Origin: Bacillota bacterium
Lineage (GTDB): Bacteria; Bacillota; Clostridia; Oscillospirales; Oscillospiraceae
Reading direction: 5' to 3'
Assembly: GCA_029268085.1 (NCBI GenBank)
Contig: JAJUHD010000150.1
Coordinates: 1-6,364 of the forward strand
DNA: 6,364 nucleotides
Position 1 is the stretch's first letter. Each line of letters opens with the position of its first letter. This document shows, piece by piece, positions 1-6,364 of this stretch. Position numbers and translations under genes: made by a program. A model generated the notes under the pieces. It did not search any database and was not told the DNA's origin. It was given only the letters and a program-made list of their open reading frames with translations.

Positions 1-502
1 CGCTAAAGCCGAACTGTACCGGCTCGGAGGATTGCCGAAAAACCGCACTCTTCGCTGGGCGGGCTTATGCGCCCTGCTCAGAAGCGGCGGCGTCATTTCG
101 GATACGGAAAGCTTCCTTACGGCGCTGCGGCTGGATTCCGCAACGATACGGAACTGCTCAAAGGGCTGCGCCGCAGTTTCGGAAGGAGCGCCTAAGGACA
201 CCGTATCGTGGAAGAGGCTTCTTGCCTCGAACGGAACGGAAACTGCATTATGCGCCGCTGCCGCCGCCGATGCGCTCTTTGGTACGGGGAATCTCAGACT
301 GCTGCGTTCGGTCATGCAAAGCGGCGAGTGCTTTTCGCTCCGTCAGCTTGCCGTCTCTGGCGAAGACCTTATGGCGCTCGGCTTCCGTGGAACGGAGCTC
401 GGAGCCGCTTTATCCTCGCTTCTTGACCATGTCATCATATATCCTGCCGATAATAGAAAAGAACTTCTTCTTAATCTGGCGTATAAAATGGAGCGCGCCT
501 GA
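1..502 (+). CDS. cca: CCA tRNA nucleotidyltransferase, C-terminal part (5' end outside window)
   Basis: The reading frame is open from the left edge (first full codon at 2) to a TGA at 500-502, giving about 166 residues, so this is the 3' part of a longer gene. The TTG at 32 is inside the gene and is not a likely start. The last 45 or so residues contain the pattern DLMALGFRGTELGAAL, then a helix and an ending of the LLLNLA type. That matches the C-terminal tail of bacterial CCA-adding enzymes, where a G-x-D-L-x-x-L-G-[FY] segment is followed by a helix that helps hold the tRNA elbow. The earlier stretch (LRWAGLCALLR, then FLTALRLDSATIRN) fits the helical region after the RNA-binding domain. 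The enzyme adds or repairs the 3' CCA of tRNAs in the cytoplasm. The nucleotidyltransferase head with its DxD motif lies outside the window, so the family call rests on the tail alone. The gene converges on the minus-strand cluster. Confidence 0.72.
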   Translation, partial: AKAELYRLGGLPKNRTLRWAGLCALLRSGGVISDTESFLTALRLDSATIRNCSKGCAAVSEGAPKDTVSWKRLLASNGTETALCAAAAADALFGTGNLRLLRSVMQSGECFSLRQLAVSGEDLMALGFRGTELGAALSSLLDHVIIYPADNRKELLLNLAYKMERA

Positions 503-556
503 AGCTCCGACCTTCCATTATATGAATTTTTTGCGAAAAATGTGAATACCATGTAA

Positions 557-585
557 GCAGCGGCGGGGCTTATCCCCGCCGCTGC
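557..585. terminator. Bidirectional terminator-like hairpin between convergent genes
   Basis: Positions 557-568 (GCAGCGGCGGGG) pair perfectly with 574-585 (CCCCGCCGCTGC) around a five-base loop (CTTAT), giving a 12-bp, strongly GC-rich stem. It begins 54 bases after the plus-strand stop and ends 6 bases before the stop of the minus-strand hydrolase, which is where a shared terminator for convergent genes belongs. Neither side has an immediate clean U-run: the plus side continues GTTGCGTTATATTG and the minus side TTACATGGTATTC, with a T-run only about 16 bases further on. Termination may therefore be imperfect or rely on stem strength. A small A/T inverted repeat (526-531 with 536-541) lies just to the left. 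Confidence 0.68.
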
Positions 586-591
586 GTTGCG

Positions 592-1572
592 TTATATTGC
601 CCTGTAACGGATTAGCTCTCCGTCATCATACGCTTCGACTCTTCCCCGCCTTTCAAGATGGCGCAGGTGGCTGTGGCATTCGCCGACCGCGAACCACTTC
701 TGGCTCGCGGGAAAATCCTCCCATGAGGTGCAGCGAATCCTCCATGTCATCTTTCCCGCAATATCGTAGACCGTCAGTCCGGGGTTGTTCAGTACCACCT
801 CATAGCTCTCCTCAAGGCGCTTTTCATGGTGCTGGAGAAGTTCGGCAATCCTAGCGTGAAAATTCCCCGTTTCCCTGTGTCCCGGCAGAGCCAGCTTAAC
901 ATCGTATTTGCCGATATTCTTAAGGCTCTCAAGATAATCTCCCAGCGAATCATCAACGTTCTGCCAAAGCGTAATATTCGGAGAAATATCGAAAAGGACA
1001 TGGTCGCCCGTGAACATGGTTTTCTGCTTTTCCATCCAGAAGCACATATGCGCCGGGGTATGTCCCGGAGTCAAAACAGCTTTCAGCGTATAGCCGCCGC
1101 ACGAAAACTCATTGCCCTCGTCGATCGGAAGATATTTGTCAAAATCCGGATCAGAGGCCATGCTGCGTGATGTGGAAAAAGACTTTTCGTCGCCGATCGT
1201 CTCGTGGGTAAAACCCGATCTGAGCATTCTCCGGTTGTCCCTGCCCCAGAGTTCCCTGCGAGACTCTCTTAGCATCCATGGGATTTCCTTGCGGGTAAGA
1301 AAAATTCTCGTACCCGGACGATATATTTCGGGCGCAAGACCCGTATGGTCGGCATGGAGATGAGTGAGGATAATGTCCGTATCCGCCAAGTCGATGCCGA
1401 GCTCACCGAGCTGCGACAAAATTGATTCCTTGCATTCCGGGTGGTTGAAGCCTGTGTCTATCAGGATGTTCCGGCCCTCGCCCTTTATTACATAACTGTT
1501 CAAAACCTTAAGCGGGCTGTTCGGAAGACGTATCTGCATCCGGTAAAGGTTGGCCATAATTTCTTCTGGCAT
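592..1572 (-). CDS. MBL-fold metallo-hydrolase with C-terminal winged-helix-like domain
   Basis: This 326-residue protein has the complete metal-binding set of the metallo-beta-lactamase superfamily: HLHADH at residues 71-76 (H71, H73, D75, H76), H171 in the TPGHTPAH segment, D190 in FTGDH and H232 in LPGH. It should bind two metal ions, usually zinc, in the cytoplasm; no signal peptide is seen. Residues from about 240 to the end form a separate helical part with LTVYDIAGKMTW, SWEDFP, QKWFAVGE and a final HL-x-x-L-x-x-x-G-x-V pattern, resembling the winged-helix tail of LACTB2-like hydrolases. The substrate is unknown; relatives include hydrolases of thioesters and nucleic acids, and a beta-lactamase role is not implied. 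The ATG at 1572 is favoured over the internal ATG five codons later because AGGAG (1583-1587) lies 10 bases upstream of it. It is the last gene of the minus-strand run, 54 bases after the protease, and ends just before the hairpin at 557-585. Confidence 0.9.
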   Translation of the reverse strand: MPEEIMANLYRMQIRLPNSPLKVLNSYVIKGEGRNILIDTGFNHPECKESILSQLGELGIDLADTDIILTHLHADHTGLAPEIYRPGTRIFLTRKEIPWMLRESRRELWGRDNRRMLRSGFTHETIGDEKSFSTSRSMASDPDFDKYLPIDEGNEFSCGGYTLKAVLTPGHTPAHMCFWMEKQKTMFTGDHVLFDISPNITLWQNVDDSLGDYLESLKNIGKYDVKLALPGHRETGNFHARIAELLQHHEKRLEESYEVVLNNPGLTVYDIAGKMTWRIRCTSWEDFPASQKWFAVGECHSHLRHLERRGRVEAYDDGELIRYRAI

Positions 1573-1626
1573 CTGTTTCTGTCTCCTAATTCTGCGGTAT
1601 GCAAAAATATACTGTTTTTTATCGTA

Positions 1627-3354
1627 TCATACACCGAATGTATTATTGAAGCGATATATGATCGTTGCGACTTCACATCTTTTGGCATTTTCTTTCGGAC
1701 AGAGCGAGGTTCCATTCCGGCCGGTTATAAGGCCATTTTCAATCGCCCATGCCATTGCATCCATCGCCCAGGACGACACCTGACCTCTGTCGGAAAAGCC
1801 GAATAGAGTAGCCTCGCTGTTATTGGTGCCGTCAGATAAACCGTAGAGAATTGCATAGCGGTACAGGAAGACCGCCATTTGTTCTCTTGTCACCGCGCCC
1901 ATGGGGCTGAACGTACCGTCTCCCATACCGCTGACTATGCCGTTCGCCGAACCCCATGAGCAGGGCTGGGTGTACCACGCGTCATTCGGCACGTCGGAAA
2001 AACCGTTTGGAAAGCCTGAGATTGTCTCGCCGCTCATGCGGCTGAGTACGGTCACGAACATTGCCCGGTTCATGACCGTTTCAGGCTCGAACGAGCTGCT
2101 TGAAACTCCTGTGAAAAGTCCGTTGCTATAGCAATAATCAATGCTGGACGACGCCCAGTGTCCGGCGACATCAGGGAATATCGCGCCGATGTCTCTGACC
2201 TCGTAATTCTGCATTGCCGAAACAAAATTCGCGATGTTCAGCACGCCGTAACCATAAGAGGTATCGTAGCCTGCCTGTCCCCCGTCAACAACGGAGTCCT
2301 GAAGAAGAGCCTTGAAATCCTCGACGGTCGCGCTCGGGGAATACTGCTTGAGTATCGCAGCGGCAACCATTACAAACGGCGTGGAGAAAGATGTCCCGTC
2401 GCCGGAGAGATATGCGCCTCTCGACCTGCTGTCGAGACTTACTATGCGGGATCCCGGAGCGACAAGATAAACAGAGTCATTGACCTCGGAAAAGCTGGTG
2501 ACCAGACCGTTCTGGTCAACTGCGCCGACTCCGATAACGCAGTCGTAGGCAGCGGGATAGTTCAAAGTCGAGTTTCCGCTGTTTCCCACAGCCGAGACAA
2601 TGATAGCACCCTTGCTCACTGCATATTCAGCGGCTTCCTTCATGCTGGACATATTTTGTTCCATGCCGAGGCTCATGTTTATAACATCACAGTCGAATTC
2701 GTCAACGGCGGCATAGATTGCGGAGATTATATAGGAAGCGCTCGTCTCTGTGCTTCTTCCGAAGCACTTTATCGGCACTATTGTCGCGTCGGTGCAGAAT
2801 CCTGCAATACCTGTCCCATTGTTGCGGGACGCTCCAAGTATCCCGCATACAAAGGTACCGTGACCCATCTCGTCCGTCACGTCATGCGAACCGTTCATCA
2901 TATTTTTCCCGCTGGCAAAATTTGTGCCTTCGAAATCCTCATGCATGGAATTTACGCCGCTGTCGATGACAGCGATCCTCACTCCCTTGCCGTTGTAGCC
3001 GGCATCCCAAGCCGAGGAGGCGCCAAGGTAATCAATGCTCCACTGCTTTGAGGCATAGGTGTCGTTTGGGAGGCTTGCAAGCGTCACCTTATAATCTGGC
3101 TCGTAATATAAAACTGAGTCGCCGAGTCTCTTGATATCAGAAATCGTATCGGCGCGGTATAGGCCGGCTTCGCTGCTTATTTCGGTAAGGTCCGTATTTT
3201 CCATAAGCAAAACGGAATCCTCCGCGGGCTCTTTAAGCTTAACTATGTACCCATCCGCCGTTCCCGCTGCATATGTATCGCTCTCCAATGCCTGACACGG
3301 GTGAATCGCCGAAAGCAGAAACACCGCCGCCAGTATCACACACAGTTTTTTCAT
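1627..3354 (-). CDS. Secreted subtilisin-like (S8) serine protease with three C-terminal SLH domains
   Basis: The 575-residue precursor begins with a signal peptide (MKK, then a hydrophobic core to about residue 18, with possible cleavage near CQA at 20-22). Residues 33-92 look like an inhibitor-type propeptide ending in YYEPDYKVTL. The S8 catalytic domain covers about 105-375: Asp131 in VIDSGVN, His165 in GHGTFVCG, oxyanion Asn258 in SAVGNSGN and Ser322 in GTSFSTP, so the triad is complete. Three SLH domains follow (about 392-435, 451-500 and 518-568). Each has the FxD-type opening, except that the third starts FSDRG, and each has an Arg in the TRAE-like position (NRAM, TREQ, KRCE). SLH domains hold proteins non-covalently on cell-wall polymers, so the enzyme is expected to act on the outer cell surface. 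Odd points are Phe168 and Phe327 where subtilisins usually have His, and nine cysteines after the signal peptide. The start ATG has AAGGG 10 bases upstream and lies 31 bases after argH. The natural substrate is unknown. Confidence 0.95.
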   Translation of the reverse strand: MKKLCVILAAVFLLSAIHPCQALESDTYAAGTADGYIVKLKEPAEDSVLLMENTDLTEISSEAGLYRADTISDIKRLGDSVLYYEPDYKVTLASLPNDTYASKQWSIDYLGASSAWDAGYNGKGVRIAVIDSGVNSMHEDFEGTNFASGKNMMNGSHDVTDEMGHGTFVCGILGASRNNGTGIAGFCTDATIVPIKCFGRSTETSASYIISAIYAAVDEFDCDVINMSLGMEQNMSSMKEAAEYAVSKGAIIVSAVGNSGNSTLNYPAAYDCVIGVGAVDQNGLVTSFSEVNDSVYLVAPGSRIVSLDSRSRGAYLSGDGTSFSTPFVMVAAAILKQYSPSATVEDFKALLQDSVVDGGQAGYDTSYGYGVLNIANFVSAMQNYEVRDIGAIFPDVAGHWASSSIDYCYSNGLFTGVSSSSFEPETVMNRAMFVTVLSRMSGETISGFPNGFSDVPNDAWYTQPCSWGSANGIVSGMGDGTFSPMGAVTREQMAVFLYRYAILYGLSDGTNNSEATLFGFSDRGQVSSWAMDAMAWAIENGLITGRNGTSLCPKENAKRCEVATIIYRFNNTFGV

Positions 3355-3385
3355 TTTTCTTTAACCCTTATCCCGGTTCTTGTAT

Positions 3386-4768
3386 CTAGCCGTGCCTTTC
3401 TTCTAAAAATTTTTTTATATAATTCATCTGATTTTTCACGCTCTCCTTTGCCGGGCCTCCTGCGACGTTTCTTGAGGCAACACAGGTCTCAAGTGCGATC
3501 GCATCATAAACATCGGCATCAAACACCGGCGAGAGCTTACGGTATTCCTCAAGCTCAAGGGTCTCTAGCGTTTTTCCCGTCTCGATGCAGCGGCTGACCA
3601 GCCTGCCGACAACGGTATAGGCATCGCGGAACGGCAGACCTTTTTTTACGAGATAATCGGCGCAGTCTGTGGCATTTATAAAGCCGCGCCCCGCCGCATT
3701 GCGCATATTTTCGGGATAGAGCCGCATAGTATTCAGCATGGCGGAGAAAACCGGCAGGCACTTTTTAACGGTATCAATTGCGTCGAACACCGGCTCCTTG
3801 TCCTCCTGCATATCCTTGTTATAGGCAAGCGGCAAAGCCTTCATGACGGTGAAGATCGTCATAAGGTCGCCGTAGACTCGGCCTGTCTTTCCGCGGACAA
3901 GCTCGGCGATGTCGGGGTTCTTCTTTTGCGGCATAATTGAAGATCCGGTGGAATAAGCATCGTCAAGCTCAATAAATTTGAATTCCCAAGAGCACCACAG
4001 GATGATTTCCTCCGAAAAGCGCGAGAGGTGCATCATAAGTATCGAAAGGCCGTTTAGCAGTTCGATGGCAAAGTCGCGGTCGGAAACGCCGTCCAAACTG
4101 TTCTGGGTAATTCCCGCGAAGCCGAGCTCCCTTGCGACGAACTCCCTGTCGATGGGATAGGTTGTCGAAGTCAGCGCGCCGCTTCCGAGAGGGCATTCGT
4201 CCATCCTCTCAAGACAGTCTTCGAGGCGGGTCACGTCGCGCCTGAGCATGTTGGCGTAAGCCATCATATAGTGGGCAAAAGTCGTAGGCTGCGCCCTTTG
4301 AAGATGCGTATAGGCCGGCATGATGACATCCTGATTGCGCTCCGCCAGTTCGAGCACTGTTTCGAGAAGGATGAGGAGCATGTTCTTAATTTCCGTAATT
4401 TCCTCCTTGAGATACAGCCTTATATCAAGCGCAACCTGATCGTTGCGGCTCCTTGCCGTATGCAGGCGCTTTCCTGCGTCGCCGATCCTTCTTGTCAGCT
4501 CACCCTCGACCGCCATATGCACATCCTCGACATCATTACCGAAAGTCAGTTTTCCGGTCTCAATATCTGAGAGGATACCCGCCAAACCGTCCGCGATGAG
4601 TGCGGCGTCTTCCTTCGAAATTATACCCTGCTTTGCGAGCATGGCCGAATGGGCAAGGCTTCCCCTGATGTCCTGCCTGTACATTCTAAAGTCAAAACCT
4701 ATGCTGGCATTGAGCTCGTCGACCAGCGCGTCGGTGTTCTTATCAAATCTTCCTGACCAAAGCTTCAT
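3386..4768 (-). CDS. argH: Argininosuccinate lyase
   Basis: This 460-residue protein is full length for the family. It catalyses the last step of arginine biosynthesis, splitting argininosuccinate into arginine and fumarate, as a cytoplasmic homotetramer of the fumarase/aspartase superfamily. Visible landmarks in order are WSGRF at 4-8, SLAHSAMLAKQGI at 37-49, DVHMAVEGEL at 82-91, TARSRNDQVALD at 104-115, THLQRAQPTTFAHY at 154-167 (His155 is the catalytic-region histidine), PLGSGAL followed by TTYPIDRE at 193-209, and the superfamily signature GSSIMPQKKNP at 275-285 carrying the catalytic serine loop. The C-terminus CVASRNVAGGPA is of the clostridial type. The start is supported by AAAGG (4778-4782) nine bases upstream. 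No other arginine gene is in the window; it sits between a lipid-synthesis gene (26-base spacer) and a surface protease (31-base spacer). A perfect palindrome overlaps the region just before its ribosome binding site. Confidence 0.98.
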   Translation of the reverse strand: MKLWSGRFDKNTDALVDELNASIGFDFRMYRQDIRGSLAHSAMLAKQGIISKEDAALIADGLAGILSDIETGKLTFGNDVEDVHMAVEGELTRRIGDAGKRLHTARSRNDQVALDIRLYLKEEITEIKNMLLILLETVLELAERNQDVIMPAYTHLQRAQPTTFAHYMMAYANMLRRDVTRLEDCLERMDECPLGSGALTSTTYPIDREFVARELGFAGITQNSLDGVSDRDFAIELLNGLSILMMHLSRFSEEIILWCSWEFKFIELDDAYSTGSSIMPQKKNPDIAELVRGKTGRVYGDLMTIFTVMKALPLAYNKDMQEDKEPVFDAIDTVKKCLPVFSAMLNTMRLYPENMRNAAGRGFINATDCADYLVKKGLPFRDAYTVVGRLVSRCIETGKTLETLELEEYRKLSPVFDADVYDAIALETCVASRNVAGGPAKESVKNQMNYIKKFLEERHG

Positions 4769-4780
4769 TTTTTATTACCT

Positions 4781-4794
4781 TTCAAATATTTGAA
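4781..4794. repeat. 14-bp perfect palindrome in the cls-argH spacer, touching the argH RBS
   Basis: TTCAAATATTTGAA reads the same on both strands. It fills more than half of the 26-base gap between the cardiolipin synthase stop (4795-4797) and the argH start, and on the minus strand its end overlaps the AAAGG Shine-Dalgarno of argH. Palindromes of this kind can be operators for dimeric regulators. The arms run opposite to the TGAAT...ATTCA layout of the classical ARG box, so it is not a good ArgR/AhrC match. One perfect 14-bp palindrome in 6 kb is not far from chance, so function is unproven. Confidence 0.4.
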
Positions 4795-6345
4795 TCAAAA
4801 CAGCGGTGCGAACACGCGCAAGAAGGAATCGATAAGCCTGCCGCAGAGCTGACGGAACCTGCCGCGCCTGCGTTCGTCTCTGCTGACCTCGTGCGACACC
4901 TCATAAATCTTAAGCGCGTCCTTTTTAAGCTCAGCTACTGCCTTGCTTTCATACATCAATACGCCGCACTCAAAGTGCAGGTACAGACTCCGGTAATCCA
5001 TGTTTATCGTCCCGACTACGGCGAGCTTGTCGTCGCAGACATAGCTTTTGGCATGGATGAAGCCGGGAGTATATTCATAGATCCTGACTCCCGCCTCTAA
5101 AAGCGGCAGGTAGTAGGAGCGCGAAAGACGGTAGGCTACCTTCTTGTCCGGCGTTCCCGGAAGGACCATGCGCACATCAACTCCGCGCTTCGCGGCTGCG
5201 ATAAGCGCAATATTGAGTTCGTCGCTGACCGCTAGATACGGGGTAAAAATATACACATAGTCCTTGGCCTGAGCCAGAATGTCGAGATATATATTCACCG
5301 AAACCGTCTCGCCGTCAAGCGGAGAATCACCGAAGGGCTGCACAAATCCATCGCTCTCAAATCCGCCCTCAAGCGAGGGGTCGGGTCTGAAAATGTTAAA
5401 ATCACTGTCCTCAGGGTTATAAGAATTCCACATCTCAAGGAACATGACCGTAAAATTCCAGACAGCCTCTCCCTTCAGCATCACTCCTGTATCCTTCCAG
5501 TGGCCGAATCTGACAGTCCTGTTGATATACTCGTCCGCAAGGTTTATTCCTCCGGTAAAGACCGTATTGCCATCGATTATCATGATCTTCTTATGGTCTC
5601 GGTTATTCATTACGAACGAAATTATCGGGATGAAGGGATTAAAGTCCAGACATTTTATGCCTAATTTCTCCAGTTTTTGGTAATAAAGAGGCGGCAGCTT
5701 TGTGAAGCAGCCGAAATCGTCATAGATGACCCTGACGTCCACGCCTTCCTTGACCTTTTCGCTCAGGATATCGAGTATGGTATTCCACATCTCGCCTTCC
5801 TCAATGATGAAATATTCAAGAAAGATAAACTTTTTTGCCTTTTTCAGCTCGGAAAGCATATCGGCATATTGGTTCTCGCCCAACTGATGATAAGTTACCT
5901 GTGTGTTTTTCCAGACCGGGTAGTGCGCAAAATTGGTAATGTAGGAGCAAAGTCCCGCTACGCGCGGAGAGTATGCCCTCAGCTCATCCATTACCTCCGG
6001 TTTCTGGATCATCATCGCGTTATGGTCCTTCATACCCTCTTCGAGCCTTTGGCGCATATATTTCGTAGGACGCTTCTCCCCCAGCAGAAGATAAAGAAGT
6101 CCGCCGAACAGCGGAAACATCATTATGAGCAGTATCCAGCCCATCCTGTAGGCCGGAACATCCGCCTTGCTGATTATATAAAACGCCATGACAATGCTGA
6201 GAAACGTGAACAAATTTGAAATTATAGCAGAATAGCCGACCAGCTTCAGAAACATCAGGGCGATCCATGCCGCCTGTACAAGGATCAGGATGAGCGTTAC
6301 AGACAACCGGCTTGTAAGAAACTTAAAAAACTTGAATTTCTCCGT
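4795..6345 (-). CDS. cls: Cardiolipin synthase (two HKD motifs, phospholipase D superfamily)
   Basis: This membrane enzyme makes cardiolipin from two phosphatidylglycerol molecules. Counting from the TTG at 6304-6306, there are three hydrophobic segments (about 2-25, 28-47 and 57-76), then two phospholipase D domains. The first has RDHKKIMIID, i.e. H238-x-K240-x4-D245, followed by GGIN. The second has IHAKSYVCDD, i.e. H418-x-K420-x4-D425, followed by GTINMD. Both catalytic sites are intact. The C-terminus is basic and amphipathic (RRRGRFRQL and onward). The TTG at 6306 would be a conventional start giving 503 residues, but it lacks a Shine-Dalgarno. The frame stays open to the right edge, and the residues just upstream (EKFKFFKFLTSRL) look like the normal basic N-terminus of clostridial relatives. 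I therefore place the start at the in-frame ACG at 6343-6345 (516 residues), six bases after AAGGGGAG; a start beyond the window is also possible. It heads the visible minus-strand cluster. Confidence 0.95.
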   Translation of the reverse strand, partial: TEKFKFFKFLTSRLSVTLILILVQAAWIALMFLKLVGYSAIISNLFTFLSIVMAFYIISKADVPAYRMGWILLIMMFPLFGGLLYLLLGEKRPTKYMRQRLEEGMKDHNAMMIQKPEVMDELRAYSPRVAGLCSYITNFAHYPVWKNTQVTYHQLGENQYADMLSELKKAKKFIFLEYFIIEEGEMWNTILDILSEKVKEGVDVRVIYDDFGCFTKLPPLYYQKLEKLGIKCLDFNPFIPIISFVMNNRDHKKIMIIDGNTVFTGGINLADEYINRTVRFGHWKDTGVMLKGEAVWNFTVMFLEMWNSYNPEDSDFNIFRPDPSLEGGFESDGFVQPFGDSPLDGETVSVNIYLDILAQAKDYVYIFTPYLAVSDELNIALIAAAKRGVDVRMVLPGTPDKKVAYRLSRSYYLPLLEAGVRIYEYTPGFIHAKSYVCDDKLAVVGTINMDYRSLYLHFECGVLMYESKAVAELKKDALKIYEVSHEVSRDERRRGRFRQLCGRLIDSFLRVFAPLF

Positions 6346-6351
6346 AACTGT

Positions 6352-6359
6352 CTCCCCTT
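6352..6359 (-). promoter_or_regulatory. Strong Shine-Dalgarno deciding the cls start
   Basis: On the minus strand this reads AAGGGGAG, a strong match to the anti-Shine-Dalgarno. The next in-frame codon at normal spacing (six bases) is ACG at 6343-6345, followed by GAG AAA TTC AAG. The conventional TTG start at 6304-6306 is more than 40 bases away and has no purine-rich site before it. The site therefore argues that translation begins near 6345. Confidence 0.6.
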
Positions 6360-6364
6360 CAAAC

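Noticed and set aside
32..34. TTG at 32 as the start of a separate small gene
   Set aside because: The frame is open upstream to the window edge, the translation continues the same helical pattern, and the protein matches only the tail of a larger enzyme.
1573..1626. Promoter or terminator in the 54-base gap between the protease and the MBL hydrolase
   Set aside because: The gap is AT-rich, but I see no paired -35/-10 boxes at good spacing and only a 4-bp inverted repeat. Only the Shine-Dalgarno at 1583-1587 is convincing.
2158..3051. Long plus-strand open frame (297 codons) opposite the S8 protease
   Set aside because: It lies entirely antisense to the catalytic domain of a well-supported protease, has no recognisable domain in translation and no convincing ribosome binding site. 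It is best explained as a shadow frame.
3289..3354. Possible lipoprotein signal in the protease, because of Cys20 near the end of the hydrophobic segment
   Set aside because: The residues before the Cys are AIHP, which do not fit the L-[AS]-[GA]-C lipobox; Pro at -1 is not accepted. A signal peptidase I site is more likely, and SLH domains already supply the anchoring.
3355..3385. Inverted repeat AACC...GGTT between argH and the protease
   Set aside because: Only four base pairs with an eight-base loop and no T-run after it; too weak to call a terminator or attenuator.
5677..6219. Plus-strand open frame (180 codons) opposite the cardiolipin synthase
   Set aside because: It is antisense to membrane segments and the first phospholipase D domain of cls; the translation is rich in His and Arg with no known pattern.

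Overview
The window looks like ordinary chromosomal sequence from an anaerobic, moderate-GC Firmicute, most likely Clostridia of the Oscillospiraceae/Ruminococcaceae type. The reasons are the style of the proteins (a clostridial cardiolipin synthase with three N-terminal membrane segments, an argininosuccinate lyase with a clostridial C-terminus, a secreted protease carrying SLH cell-wall anchors) and purine-rich Shine-Dalgarno sites ahead of the genes. Genus cannot be told from this. No mobile element, tRNA, rRNA, CRISPR array or prophage gene was seen.

Layout from left to right. Positions 1-502 (+) hold the 3' part of a gene that looks like a CCA tRNA nucleotidyltransferase, cut by the left edge. 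A perfect 12-bp GC-rich hairpin (557-585) lies in the convergent intergenic gap and probably serves as a two-way terminator. The rest of the window is a minus-strand run of four genes, read from right to left: cardiolipin synthase (about 6345-4795), argH (4768-3386), a secreted subtilisin-like protease with three SLH domains (3354-1627) and a metallo-beta-lactamase-fold hydrolase with a C-terminal winged-helix-like domain (1572-592). The three spacers are 26, 31 and 54 bases and show no convincing terminator, so the four could share one transcript ending at the 557-585 hairpin. The products have no obvious common pathway: two concern the cell envelope (cardiolipin in the membrane, a wall-anchored protease), one is arginine biosynthesis and one is a hydrolase of unknown substrate.

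I did not find a clear new biological system. The points most worth a second look are: (1) the start of the cardiolipin synthase, where a strong Shine-Dalgarno is correctly spaced from an in-frame ACG instead of an ATG; (2) the secreted SLH-protease, which has phenylalanine in place of two usually conserved histidines next to its catalytic residues and nine cysteines in the exported part; (3) a perfect 14-bp palindrome in the cls-argH spacer that touches the argH ribosome binding site.
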